A DNA stretch of 64,000 nucleotides from JACVRW01 sp038323835 (GTDB lineage: Bacteria; Actinomycetota; Thermoleophilia; Solirubrobacterales; Thermoleophilaceae): assembly GCA_038323835.1 (NCBI GenBank), contig JBBQHI010000012.1, forward strand, positions 22,197 through 86,196, given 5' to 3'. The notes beneath the pieces were generated by a model. The model saw only the letters and a program-made list of their open reading frames with translations. It ran no database searches and was not told the DNA's origin. The translations under genes were made by a program, and so were the position numbers. Positions 1 through 8,570 of this stretch are shown here, in pieces (position 1 is the stretch's first letter; every line of letters starts with the position of its first letter).

Positions 1-976
1 CCTGCGCGTAGAGGTCGGTGGCCTGCCCGAGCACGGGCTGGAGGAAGCTCTCGCTGAACACGGACAGGATGAGGATGTAGTCGTAGCGGGCCGGGAGCTC
101 CAGGAACCGGGCCACCCGCGACCAGTCGTCGTACGCCCCGGGCAGCCCGCGGGAGGACATGAAGAGGACCCGCCTCATGTCGGGCGTGAACACCGCCTGC
201 TCGTCCCAGGCGGGATTGTGGGTGAGCCGCGACGGCAGGCAGCGCCCGCGGCTCGGATCGGGGAGCCGGCAGAAGTAGAGCTCGGGATTGATCGCCGTGC
301 CCGCGGTCTCGGTGTAGAGGAAGCCCGAGCCGTCCGGGGCCCACCACTGAGTCTCGTACCAGTGCCCGTTCCCCGGCCGGACCACGTGCTCGTCCACCAG
401 TCGCGGACCGCGAGGACCGTGGGGGTCGAAGCGCGCGACGCGAACCTCCGAGCGGCCGTTCCCCCCCTCGTCGGCGTTCCAGTTGAGCGACGTCCAGGCG
501 ATCCAGCGCCCGTCGGGCGACCAGTAGGCGTGGAAGCTGTCGTTCAGCTCACCGCTGGCCGTGAGGTTGGTCCGGCGCCGGCCGTCGCGCGTCATCACCC
601 ACACGTCGGACCCGATGCCGCCGAAGCCGGGGCCGCCGAGCTTGGCCGCGTGGCCGCTCCAGGAGTGGAAGAGGATCCAGCGCCCGCCCGGCCTCACCGC
701 CGGAACCTGGTTCGGCCCCTGGAGGCCGCAGCTCAGGCACCGGCGCGCACTGCCGTCGAGATGGGCACGCCAGATCTGCACCTGGCCGTCCCCGCCCTCG
801 TCGCGCTCGGTGGGGTTGTGGTAGACGACCGTGTTGGAGTCGAGCCAGTCCGGGGCCTGGCCGAACAGGAACGCGTTCGGGCGCACCCGCAGGTCGCCCC
901 CGGGCACGGCCATGGCCGTGGCACCGGTCGCCATGGTGGCCAACAACACTGCGAGCCCAACCGCCAGCTTGCCCAT
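1..976 (-). CDS. Secreted TolB/PD40-type beta-propeller protein, 3' end outside the window
   Basis: The reading frame starts at an ATG at 976 and stays open to the left edge, so about 325 residues are visible and the C-terminus is missing. The first 23 residues form a signal peptide (MGKLAVGL followed by a hydrophobic Ala/Leu/Val run ending near TAMA). The mature part has repeated blades with the pattern PDGRWI or PGGRWILF followed by Trp-rich strands, as in WD40-like PD40 repeats of TolB-like proteins. It has the paired cysteines CLSC near residue 80. It is probably exported and may bind a ligand or another protein; no enzyme motif is visible. It is divergent from the esterase gene that starts at 1023. 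Family assignment is by repeat pattern only. Confidence 0.75.
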   Translation of the reverse strand, partial: MGKLAVGLAVLLATMATGATAMAVPGGDLRVRPNAFLFGQAPDWLDSNTVVYHNPTERDEGGDGQVQIWRAHLDGSARRCLSCGLQGPNQVPAVRPGGRWILFHSWSGHAAKLGGPGFGGIGSDVWVMTRDGRRRTNLTASGELNDSFHAYWSPDGRWIAWTSLNWNADEGGNGRSEVRVARFDPHGPRGPRLVDEHVVRPGNGHWYETQWWAPDGSGFLYTETAGTAINPELYFCRLPDPSRGRCLPSRLTHNPAWDEQAVFTPDMRRVLFMSSRGLPGAYDDWSRVARFLELPARYDYILILSVFSESFLQPVLGQATDLYAQ

Positions 977-1022
977 CGTGACTCCCTCAGTCGCGGGCCG
1001 CCAATCTAGATACCTTGCCCGC

Positions 1023-2303
1023 ATGGGTGCGCTCCGCACGGCAATCGTCGCTACGGCAACCTGGCTGCTGTTCGCGCCCGCGGCCGATGCTGGCGGCCTG
1101 CGGCTGGTAAGTCAGCAGCGCCTGGACGATCGCATGCTCGAGCTCACGCTCCGGACCCCGGCGGCATCCGGTCCCACGAAGGTCCGGGTGCTGCTCCCGA
1201 GCGGGTACGCCCGCGGCACGCGGCGCTACCCGGTCCTCTACCTGCTCCACGGCGCCGTGGACGACTACCGCTCCTGGACCGACAAGGGCGATGCCGAGGC
1301 GCTCACCGCGGGCCGGCCGCTGATCGTGGTGATGCCGGACAGCGGGCTCGGCGGCGGCTACGTGAACTGGTGGAACGGCGGGCTCCGGGGCCCACCGGCC
1401 TGGGAGACCTACCACGTGCGCCAGCTCATCCCGTTCGTGGACCGCCGCTTCCGCACCGTGGCCCGCCGCGGCGGGCGTGCGGTGGCCGGCCTCTCGATGG
1501 GCGGCTTCGGGGCGATGAGCTACGCCGCTCGCCACCCGGACCTCTTCACCGCTGCGGCCGCGTTCTCGGGCGCGGTGGACACGGGTAACGCGGCGATACG
1601 GGCCGTGACCTCCGACGTGGTCTACGGCCCGCGCGACACCCAGCAGGTGCGCCAGCGCGGAAGCAACCCCGTGGACCTGGCGCCCAACCTCCGCGGGCTC
1701 CAGCTCACGCTGCGCACCGGGGACGGCCGGGCCGGCGGCCCGCTCGGCGGCGGCCCCGACGGAGTGGAGGCCGTGGTGCAAGGCGCGAGCATCACCCTCC
1801 ACCAGCGCCTGCGGGCGCTGGGAATCCCGCACCTGTGGGACGACTACGGGCCCGGGGCCCACACCTGGCCCTACTGGCGGCGAGATCTCCAGCGGACGCT
1901 GCCGCGCCTCCTGGCCGCCTTCCGGCGCGGCGCCGGCACACCGGCCCGATTCACCTACCGGGCCACCGCTCCCCGCTACCGGATCTACGGCTGGCGGGTG
2001 GCGGTGAAGCGCCCCGCGCTCGAGTTCAGCGAGCTGCGCAGCCACGGCCGGCGTGGCTTCAGCCTCACGGGCAGCGGCACCGCACACGTGGTGAGCGCCC
2101 GGCTCTTCCCCGCCGGAAAGCGCGTGGACGTGACCGCCCGCTTCTCCTTCGGGAAGCCGCGGCACACTTTGGTGCGCGCCGACCCGTCGGGCCGCCTAAC
2201 GCTCACCCTCACGCTCGGGCCGGGCAACCCCGCCCAGCAGGACACGGCGGGCGCGCGCACCACGCGCTACCGCACGCGCGTGCTCTTCACCCCCGCGCCC
2301 TGA
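1023..2303 (+). CDS. Secreted alpha/beta-hydrolase, putative esterase (esterase D / antigen 85-like)
   Basis: The 426-residue product has a signal peptide ending near ADA-GG and then an esterase fold. LYLLHGAVDDYRSW provides the oxyanion-hole region, GLSMGG near residue 158 carries the serine nucleophile, and GAHTW near residue 280 carries the likely catalytic histidine. Proteins of this family hydrolyse acyl esters or transfer acyl groups outside the cell. About 110 residues beyond the catalytic domain (from roughly 310) form a beta-rich extension of unknown role. ATG 1023 is preferred over upstream in-frame starts because the signal peptide begins directly at it and a TAGATA element lies ten bases upstream. 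The substrate cannot be told from sequence. Confidence 0.85.
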   Translation: MGALRTAIVATATWLLFAPAADAGGLRLVSQQRLDDRMLELTLRTPAASGPTKVRVLLPSGYARGTRRYPVLYLLHGAVDDYRSWTDKGDAEALTAGRPLIVVMPDSGLGGGYVNWWNGGLRGPPAWETYHVRQLIPFVDRRFRTVARRGGRAVAGLSMGGFGAMSYAARHPDLFTAAAAFSGAVDTGNAAIRAVTSDVVYGPRDTQQVRQRGSNPVDLAPNLRGLQLTLRTGDGRAGGPLGGGPDGVEAVVQGASITLHQRLRALGIPHLWDDYGPGAHTWPYWRRDLQRTLPRLLAAFRRGAGTPARFTYRATAPRYRIYGWRVAVKRPALEFSELRSHGRRGFSLTGSGTAHVVSARLFPAGKRVDVTARFSFGKPRHTLVRADPSGRLTLTLTLGPGNPAQQDTAGARTTRYRTRVLFTPAP

Positions 2304-2317
2304 CCGGGGCCCCGGCG

Positions 2318-2407
2318 GGGAGCGCAGCCCGATCGTCGGCGAGGAGCGCAGGCCGATGTCATCGGGCGAGCACCGCAGCCCGATGTCATCGGGCGAGCAC
2401 CGCAGCA
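2318..2407 (+). repeat. Three tandem copies of a 27-bp hairpin repeat (GAGCACCGCAG family)
   Basis: Between two convergent genes, units of about 27 bp follow each other. Two units, starting at 2353 and 2380, are almost identical; a diverged one precedes them. Each contains CCGAT-GTC-ATCGG, and the third forms a perfect 7-bp stem GCCCGAT/ATCGGGC with loop GTC at 2378-2394, flanked by GAGCACCGCAG. The same element occurs at 43396, 53417 and 62626. It may act as a bidirectional terminator. Confidence 0.8.
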
Positions 2408-2412
2408 GGTTC

Positions 2413-4086
2413 TCACTTCAGGCAGAGGCGGGAGTAGTCGTTCCCGTACACGGGATGCACCACGGCGCAGTCGTGGAAGTTCATCCGCTCCGACAGGAAG
2501 GTGGGCGTGGTGCTGTGGCCGTAGGGAGCCACCCAGGCACGCTCCACCAGGGTGCGGTTGAGCGCCTCCCAGCGAGCGGTAACCGCGGGGGTGAGGTGGG
2601 GCCGGCGGTTGAGCGCGGCGATGTCCCGGTCGATCTCGGGATCGGCGACGTTCCCCGGGTTGGGGTTATTGGTGGCCTGGATCGATCGTCCGTCCACCAG
2701 GAAGAAGAAGTCCTTCGGGTGGGGGAAGTCCTGGAACCAGTTGTTGAAGCCGGTCTGCGCGCGGGTGCCCTGGTTCCCGATCACCTGGAAGTACACGCTG
2801 CCGTCCACGATCCTGGGCCTCGCGTCGAGCCCGATCTGTTTCAGCATGTCGGCGTAGGCGAGTGTCACCTTGTCGGTCGGGTTGTCGGAGTTGCCCCACA
2901 CCGTGACCTTCGCCCCCTTCGCTCCGGCCTCGGCGATGAGGCGGCGCGCCCTGTCCAGGTCGGGCCGGGCGCTTGGATCGCCCCACGGGCAGTGGCCGCG
3001 ATCGAGGCGCATGTCGTACCCCGGCACCGAGGGCGGGACGAATGAGCACCCCGGCACGAGGGCGCCCGCGAAGAGCCGCACCAGCGCGCGCTTGTCGATC
3101 CCGTAGTTCACCGCCCGGCGAACCCTCGGGTCGTCGAACGGCGCCACCCGGGTGTTGAGGAAAAAGTAGTAGGTGGACGCCGCGGGCGTCTCCTTGAAGC
3201 GGTCGCCGTAGCGGCTCCGCACCTCGGGCTTGATGTCGGCGGGCGGGGCGTCCTGCATGTAGTCGAGGTCACCGCGGATCACGTCCTGCGCCTGACGTGC
3301 CGGGCTCTTCACGATGTCGGTGGTGATCGAGGCCAGGCGCCCGGCGGGAACGCCCTGAATGCCGAGCCCCGCGAAGCGCGGGTTGCGGCGGAGGACGAAA
3401 TGGCGGTTGGGCACCGAATCGGTGATCTCGTACGCGCCCACGCCCGGCGGCGGATCGGAGGTCAGGTTGCGGAAGGGCGTGTCACCCGGCACCGGCGCGG
3501 CCAGGGTCATCGCCAGCACGTTGGAGAAGGTGCCGTCGGGGTGGGTGAGCGTGATCCGGATGCGGCCGGACCCGTCGTCCGCCTCGATGCCGGAGATGTC
3601 CGCCTGCGGGCGCTTCGCCTTCAGGTAGCGATCCACCCCGGCGATCTCCTCGAAGAACGAGCTGCCACCGGACTCCAGCGTCAGCAGGCGCTTCACCGCG
3701 TGCTCGAAGTCGGAGGCCCGGACGGGCGTGCCGTCGGAGTAGCGGAGCCCGTCGCGCAGCCGCAGCACGTAGGTGAGGCCGTCAGCCGACACCCGCGGGA
3801 GGTCGCGCGCCAGGCCGGGAATCAGCTCCGAGCCGCGCGCCCCCTCCTCGTGCCGGTAGGTGAGCAGCGGTGTGTACACCACCCATAGCGCCTCCCACGA
3901 GTTCGTGGTGTACCCCAGGGCCGGGTCGAGCGCGTCGGGCTGCGAGGTCTGCGCGATGGTGATGGAGCCGCCGTCGCGCCCCGCCCCGCGGTCTCCGTCG
4001 CTCCCTCCGCAGCCGGCCACCACGAGAGCGGCCACCAGTGCGAGCAACAGGACATACCGGGTAGCAGCTGGACCGGGACGAAGCAT
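2413..4086 (-). CDS. ABC transporter solute-binding lipoprotein, family 5 (oligopeptide type)
   Basis: The 557-residue protein has a lipoprotein signal (hydrophobic run followed by VVAGC, cysteine near residue 25), so it should be anchored outside the membrane. The family-5 pattern is clear: ITIAQTSQPDALDPALGY near the N-terminus, then LTYVLRLRDGLRYSDGTPV and, further on, DDPRVRRAVNYGIDK. Such proteins deliver peptides, glycosides or other solutes to a permease. No permease or ATPase gene is present in the window, so it works with components encoded elsewhere or alone as a receptor. Its start lies 31 bp behind the stop of the alpha/beta hydrolase gene, so it may be the last gene of that operon, and its ligand may be related to that pathway. 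Confidence 0.9.
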   Translation of the reverse strand: MLRPGPAATRYVLLLALVAALVVAGCGGSDGDRGAGRDGGSITIAQTSQPDALDPALGYTTNSWEALWVVYTPLLTYRHEEGARGSELIPGLARDLPRVSADGLTYVLRLRDGLRYSDGTPVRASDFEHAVKRLLTLESGGSSFFEEIAGVDRYLKAKRPQADISGIEADDGSGRIRITLTHPDGTFSNVLAMTLAAPVPGDTPFRNLTSDPPPGVGAYEITDSVPNRHFVLRRNPRFAGLGIQGVPAGRLASITTDIVKSPARQAQDVIRGDLDYMQDAPPADIKPEVRSRYGDRFKETPAASTYYFFLNTRVAPFDDPRVRRAVNYGIDKRALVRLFAGALVPGCSFVPPSVPGYDMRLDRGHCPWGDPSARPDLDRARRLIAEAGAKGAKVTVWGNSDNPTDKVTLAYADMLKQIGLDARPRIVDGSVYFQVIGNQGTRAQTGFNNWFQDFPHPKDFFFLVDGRSIQATNNPNPGNVADPEIDRDIAALNRRPHLTPAVTARWEALNRTLVERAWVAPYGHSTTPTFLSERMNFHDCAVVHPVYGNDYSRLCLK

Positions 4087-4117
4087 CCAGTCCCGCTATC
4101 GGCGGGACGGCGCCGAT

Positions 4118-4921
4118 TCACAACCCCGGGAGGGCTCGCCCGGCCCCGGTCCCGTCGGCGATCACGCTCGCCACCAGGTCCGGGTCGTCGAAGAAGGGAG
4201 TGTGTCCGAGCCCCGGCAGCGTCACGTGGCGGGCCTGCGGCAGCACGCGGCGCGCGCGCGGAGCCTGGCGGCCGTAGATCAGCAGCGCGTCGCGACTCCC
4301 CCAGGCCACGGTGAGCGGCACCCCGGTGAGCTCCTGCCCGGCGCTGAAGGTGTGCTTCTCGAAGGCCACCAGCGCGGGGGCGAACGCCGGCGCACTCCAA
4401 GCATCCTCCAGCAGCAGCAGCGCCTCCTCGGCCGGCATGCGCCAGGGCCGCGCAAAGAGCTGACCGAGCAGCAGCGTGCGCCCCACACGTGTGCCCGCCA
4501 GGGCGCGCACTGCGGGGCGCAGGGCGTGCGGCAGGGCTCCGGACACCCTCAGGGAGAGCTGCGAGAAGCGTCTCTCCCGCGGTGTCCAGAAGCCCGCGGG
4601 CGAGATGGCGGTGGCCGACGCCACCGCTCCCCGGCGGACCAGCTCGAGCGCGATGGCTCCGCCCATCGAGTTGCCGGCCACGTGCGGGCGGCCGAGACCC
4701 TGCTCGGCGAAGAAGGCGATGAACGCGTCCGTGTAGGCGCCGATCGTGGGCTCCACATCCGCGGGAAGCGGGCTGGAGCGCCCGAAGCCGGGCGAGTCCG
4801 TGGCCACCACGTCGAAGGTCGGGGCCAGGCGGTCGATCACCGGGCGCCACCCCTGCCAGTGGTGGCCGATCCCGTGGATCAGGACGAGGGGCTCGCCGCG
4901 GCCGCTGCGGTGGTGGTTCAC
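4118..4921 (-). CDS. Alpha/beta-fold hydrolase, likely acting on esters made by the adjacent monooxygenase
   Basis: The start is the GTG at 4921, which shares GTGA with the stop of the monooxygenase gene, giving 267 residues that begin VNHHRSGRGEPLVLIHG. HGIGHHWQGW provides the oxyanion hole, GNSMGG the nucleophile serine, WGSRDAL the acid and GLGHTPF the histidine, so the full triad is present. No signal peptide is seen; the enzyme is cytoplasmic. The 4-nt overlaps with the two genes upstream suggest that it hydrolyses the ester or lactone formed by the Baeyer-Villiger-type enzyme. A much longer open frame continues upstream in this phase but lies opposite the monooxygenase codons and is not coding. 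Confidence 0.88.
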   Translation of the reverse strand: MNHHRSGRGEPLVLIHGIGHHWQGWRPVIDRLAPTFDVVATDSPGFGRSSPLPADVEPTIGAYTDAFIAFFAEQGLGRPHVAGNSMGGAIALELVRRGAVASATAISPAGFWTPRERRFSQLSLRVSGALPHALRPAVRALAGTRVGRTLLLGQLFARPWRMPAEEALLLLEDAWSAPAFAPALVAFEKHTFSAGQELTGVPLTVAWGSRDALLIYGRQAPRARRVLPQARHVTLPGLGHTPFFDDPDLVASVIADGTGAGRALPGL

Positions 4922-6375
4922 GACCGGCCGGCGGGCCGCACCTCGCGGAACTCCTCGGGGCGGATGGCCCGCGTGGCGCGCACGTACTCGACCATGAACC
5001 CGGGCCAGTTGTTCACCACACGCCCGCTGCCATCCAGCCGGTACCAGTTCCGGCAGCTCGTCCACACCGAGTCGCGCAGGCGCTCCTGCAGGCGGTCGCC
5101 CGACGCCGCCTGCACCTCCGGGCGCACCTCCAGCGCCGCGCCGCGGCTGCGGGCCGCGCGCAGGGCGTCCATCACGTAGCGCACCTGCGCCTCGATCATC
5201 ACGATGATCGACCCGACGCCCAGGTTCGTGTTCGGGCCGTAGAGCACGAACATGTTCGGGAATCCCGACACGCTCATGCCCAGGTGGGCCTCCGCGCCCC
5301 GGGCCCAGGCCTCCTGGAGGTCGCGGCCGCCGGCGCCCGTCACAGCCATCGGCATCACGAAGTCGGTCGAGCGGAAGCCGGTGCCGTAGACGATGCAGTC
5401 CACGTCCCGCTCGCGGCCGTCGGCGGTGACCACGCCGCCCGGCGTGACGCGCTCCACCTCGTCCGTGACCAGCTCCACGTCCGGACGCTGAAGCGCGGGC
5501 AGGTACTCCGAGCTGAACAGGATCCGCTTGCAGCCGAACGGGTAGTCGGGCCACGCCTTTTGCCGTACCGCGGGGTCTTTCAGCTGGCTGCGCATGAAGA
5601 GCTTCGACCACGTGCGCAGCAGCGCCCCGAGCGGCTTCACGCGGGTGATCCCGGCCACGAAGGTCTCCATGAACAGCCACATTCCGTAGCGGCGGGCGGC
5701 CTGGAGCCCGGGCACGTGCGCGATCGCCCGGCGCATGAGCTCCGGGTAGGGCGAGTTGTCGCGGGGAAGCATGTAGGGCGCGCTGCGCTGGTACACGTCG
5801 AGGTGCGCGGCGCGCTCGGCCACCTCGGGCACGAACTGGATCGCGCTGGCGCCGGTGCCGATCACCGCCACGCGCTTCCCCGTCATGTCGTAGTCGTGGT
5901 CCCACTCGGCCGAGTGGAACGAGCGCCCGCGGAACTCGTCCATCCCGGGTAGCGACGGCCAGCGCGGCCGGCTCAGCTGGCCGCAGGCCACCACCAGGGC
6001 GTCGGCCTGGATCTCCTCCCCTGTGGTCGTGCGCAGCGTCCAGCGCGTGCCGGCGTCGTCGAACTCCGCGCTCGCCACCTCGGTGCCGGTGCGCACCCGG
6101 TCGATCACGCCGTGCTTGCGCGCGGTGTCGTGGAGGTAGTCGAGGATCTCCTGCTGCGGGGAGCAGGGCTGGGACCAGTCGCGGCGCTGGTCGTAGGAGT
6201 ACGAGTACAGGTAAGAGGGCACGTCGCAGGCGGCGCCGGGATAGGTGTTGTGGTGCCACACCCCGCCAAGGTCGTCGGCCCGCTCGAGAATGGTGAAGTC
6301 GTCGATGCCCTCGCGCCTCAGGGCGATCGCCATGGCGATGCCGCTGAAGCCGGCACCCACGATCGCGACCCTCAT
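4918..6375 (-). CDS. Flavin-containing monooxygenase of Baeyer-Villiger type
   Basis: The 485-residue enzyme has two dinucleotide-binding Rossmann motifs, GAGFSG at residues 7-12 for FAD and GTGASA at 173-178 for NADPH. Between them sits FRGRSFHSAEW at 148-158, an exact match to the Baeyer-Villiger fingerprint F-x-G-x3-H-x3-W. Enzymes with this fingerprint insert oxygen next to a ketone to give an ester or lactone. Its start overlaps the stop of the GMC oxidoreductase (ATGA), and its stop overlaps the hydrolase start (GTGA), so the three proteins are probably made together. Substrate class, such as alicyclic, steroid-like or aryl ketone, cannot be decided from the sequence. Confidence 0.92.
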   Translation of the reverse strand: MRVAIVGAGFSGIAMAIALRREGIDDFTILERADDLGGVWHHNTYPGAACDVPSYLYSYSYDQRRDWSQPCSPQQEILDYLHDTARKHGVIDRVRTGTEVASAEFDDAGTRWTLRTTTGEEIQADALVVACGQLSRPRWPSLPGMDEFRGRSFHSAEWDHDYDMTGKRVAVIGTGASAIQFVPEVAERAAHLDVYQRSAPYMLPRDNSPYPELMRRAIAHVPGLQAARRYGMWLFMETFVAGITRVKPLGALLRTWSKLFMRSQLKDPAVRQKAWPDYPFGCKRILFSSEYLPALQRPDVELVTDEVERVTPGGVVTADGRERDVDCIVYGTGFRSTDFVMPMAVTGAGGRDLQEAWARGAEAHLGMSVSGFPNMFVLYGPNTNLGVGSIIVMIEAQVRYVMDALRAARSRGAALEVRPEVQAASGDRLQERLRDSVWTSCRNWYRLDGSGRVVNNWPGFMVEYVRATRAIRPEEFREVRPAGRS

Positions 6376-7991
6376 GCGCCCGCCTCCGCGAGCGGCGCCT
6401 CGGCACCGCCGAGCACCGGGCGGCCGCGGATCAGGTCGGCCGCGCGCTCGGCGATCATCACCGTCGGCGCGTGGGTGTTGCCGCCGGTGATCAGCGGCAT
6501 CACCGAGGCGTCCACGACCCGCAGGCCATCCAGGCCGCGCACCCGCAGCTCCGGGTCCACCACCGCGGTCTCGCCGTCCCCCATCGCGCAGGTGCCCACG
6601 GGGTGGTAGATCAGCTCGACCCGGCGGCGCAGCGCCGCCTCCAGGTCATCGTCAGTCGCGGCGTCCGCCCCCGGCTGAAGCTCCCGCCTGACGGTGGAGG
6701 CGAGCGGCTCCTGCGCGGCGATCTCGCGCGCCAGCCGCATGCCCGCGACGAGCGAGTCCACGTCGTCGCGCTCGGCCAGGCTGTTGGTGAGGATGCGCGG
6801 CTTGGCCCGCGGGTCGGCCGAGCGCAGCCACACCCGGCCGCGGCTCTGGGGAGACACGAGCACGGGCGCGATCGTGGCGCAGTGGCCCTCGAAGGTGGCG
6901 GCCCCGTGATCCTCGTAGAAGAGCGCGCCTATGTGGAACTGGATGTCGGCCGCGGCCAGCCCGGCCCGGGTGCGCACGAAAGCCACCACCTCGGCCGCCG
7001 TGGAGGTGAGGGGACCGCTCCGGCGCAGCACCCACTCGGCCATCGGCTTCGGCTTGTCGGCCCCGTAGAGCGTGTCCTCGTCGCCCAGCTCGAAGAGGCA
7101 GGTGATGAAGGGGTGGTCCTGGAGGTTCTCCCCTACGCCCGCCAGCTCGTGCCGGACCGGCACCCCGATCTCGCTCAGCTGCCCGGACGGGCCGATCCCG
7201 GACAGCATCAGGAGCTGCGGCGACCCGATCGCCCCGGCGGCGAGGATCACCTCGCGCTCGGCCGTGGCCACGCTCTTGCCACGGCCGCGCCGGGCGTAGC
7301 GCACACCGGTGGCACGCCCGCCCTCGAGCTCGAGGCCGAGGGCCTGCGTGCCCGTGAGCACCCGGAGATTGTCCCGGCCCATCGCCGGGCGCAGGTAGCC
7401 GTCGGCCGCACTCCAGCGCCGCCCGCCGCGCTGAAGCACCTGGAACATGGACACGCCGTCCTGCTCCGGGCCGTTGTAGTCGTCGATCCGCGGGATCCCG
7501 GCGGCCTCGGCGGCGGCCAGGAACTTGGAGTTCATCCGCCGCGGCGAGCGCTGGTCTGCCACGTTCAGCGGGCCGCCGGTGGCGTGGAACTCCGACGCGC
7601 CGCGCTCGTTGTTCTCGGCCTTCAGGAAGTAGGGCAGCACGCCGCCCCAGCCCCAGCCGGTGGCCCCGCGCGCCTCCCAGATGTCGAAGTCGAGCGGCCG
7701 CCCGCGCACGTAGAGCATCGCGTTCATCGAGCTGGACCCGCCCAGAGAGCGGCCCCGGGGTATGTACAGCGAACGCAGATCGCAGAACGGCTCGGGCTCG
7801 GTGGCGAAGTCCCAGTCGAGCTTCGTGTGGAACTGCTTCGAGAACGCAACCGGAATCTTGATGTTGGGACTGAGGTCCCGCCCACCGGCCTCCAGCAGAA
7901 GCACCCGGACGCCGGGGTCCTCGGTGAGCCGGTTGGCCAGCACGCACCCGGCCGAGCCCGCGCCCACGATCACGTAGTCAGCGGTGGGCAC
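6372..7991 (-). CDS. GMC-family FAD oxidoreductase (choline/alcohol dehydrogenase type)
   Basis: The 539-residue protein starts with YVIVGAGSAGCVLANRL, the FAD-binding fold, and carries both GMC signatures: GRSLGGSSSMNAMLYVRG near residue 85 and GAIGSPQLLMLSGIGP near 255. The C-terminal active-site region has YHPVGTCAMG and GGNTHAPTVMIAERAADLI. These enzymes oxidise alcohols to aldehydes or ketones. The start is GTG at 7991. It is the first gene of an overlapping set, so it probably supplies the carbonyl substrate for the following monooxygenase. About 165 bp separate it from the divergent gene at 8156; its promoter should lie there. Confidence 0.92.
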   Translation of the reverse strand: MPTADYVIVGAGSAGCVLANRLTEDPGVRVLLLEAGGRDLSPNIKIPVAFSKQFHTKLDWDFATEPEPFCDLRSLYIPRGRSLGGSSSMNAMLYVRGRPLDFDIWEARGATGWGWGGVLPYFLKAENNERGASEFHATGGPLNVADQRSPRRMNSKFLAAAEAAGIPRIDDYNGPEQDGVSMFQVLQRGGRRWSAADGYLRPAMGRDNLRVLTGTQALGLELEGGRATGVRYARRGRGKSVATAEREVILAAGAIGSPQLLMLSGIGPSGQLSEIGVPVRHELAGVGENLQDHPFITCLFELGDEDTLYGADKPKPMAEWVLRRSGPLTSTAAEVVAFVRTRAGLAAADIQFHIGALFYEDHGAATFEGHCATIAPVLVSPQSRGRVWLRSADPRAKPRILTNSLAERDDVDSLVAGMRLAREIAAQEPLASTVRRELQPGADAATDDDLEAALRRRVELIYHPVGTCAMGDGETAVVDPELRVRGLDGLRVVDASVMPLITGGNTHAPTVMIAERAADLIRGRPVLGGAEAPLAEAGA

Positions 7992-8086
7992 CGGTTTGTC
8001 CCTCGTGGCCTGATTCGATCGCGCGAGCCGTCATTGACGCGGGAGGATCCTATGGGCTGGGGCGTACCCGGGCGGGAGTTCGTCGA

Positions 8087-8128
8087 GTTGCCGGGGCATA
8101 GACCCGGTAACTCGCCAAACCCCCCTCG
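8087..8128. repeat. Dispersed hairpin element, family 2, copy 1
   Basis: A stem of the form GTTGCCGGG...CCCGGTAAC (8087-8111, one G-T pair) is followed by CCAAACCCCCCTCG at 8115-8128. The same two parts in the same order and spacing occur at 60980-61022, where the stem is perfect. The element is intergenic and non-coding. Confidence 0.7.
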
Positions 8129-8155
8129 ACGTCCTTCCGGGAATACTCGGCGGGC

Positions 8156-8557
8156 ATGTACGAGGAGAACGTGGACACCCTGCGGCGGGGCCTGGCCGCC
8201 GTCAATCAGCGCGACCGGGCTACCTGGCTCGCACTCTGCCCTCCGGAGCTCGAGAACGTTCCTCCCCGGGACTGGCCGGAATCATCTCCGATTCAGGGTG
8301 CCGGCGCGGTCTTCGACTTCTTCCTTCAGGGAAACGAGCCCTGGGACAAGAGCGCCCTCGAGTACACGGAGTTCATCGATGGAGGCAACGACACCATCCT
8401 TGCCCACGTGCAGGGCGAGATGCGGGGCAGGGCGAGCGGGGCGGGAGTCCCGTGGAGCTTCTGGTCGGTGAACACGTTCAGGGACGAGGGGCTCGTGCGG
8501 ATCGAGTGGTTCGCGAACCGCGCGGACGCCCTCAGGGCCGCGGATATTTCCGAGTAG
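8156..8557 (+). CDS. SnoaL-like / NTF2-fold protein
   Basis: The 133-residue protein has the typical opening of the SnoaL-like superfamily, MYEENVDTLRRGLAAVNQRDRATW, then a conical alpha+beta barrel pattern with FDFFLQ in the middle and strand-rich WSFWSVNTFRDEGLVRIEWF near the end. Members are small ligand-binding proteins or isomerase-like enzymes; no catalytic residue set can be assigned here. It has no signal peptide. AATACT lies about ten bases before the ATG and no ribosome-binding site is seen, which fits a leaderless or nearly leaderless message. Repeat family 2 lies just upstream. Confidence 0.8.
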   Translation: MYEENVDTLRRGLAAVNQRDRATWLALCPPELENVPPRDWPESSPIQGAGAVFDFFLQGNEPWDKSALEYTEFIDGGNDTILAHVQGEMRGRASGAGVPWSFWSVNTFRDEGLVRIEWFANRADALRAADISE

Positions 8558-8570
8558 CCGCGACCAACCG

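Noticed and set aside
2318..2407. Tandem repeats as a possible CRISPR array
   Set aside because: Units are directly adjacent without unique spacers, each holds its own hairpin, and no cas gene is near.
4118..6406. A 762-codon open frame on the minus strand covering both hydrolase and monooxygenase genes
   Set aside because: Upstream of 4921 it lies in the wrong phase of the monooxygenase codons, is rich in Arg/Pro/Gly and has no homology; only its last 267 codons are a gene.
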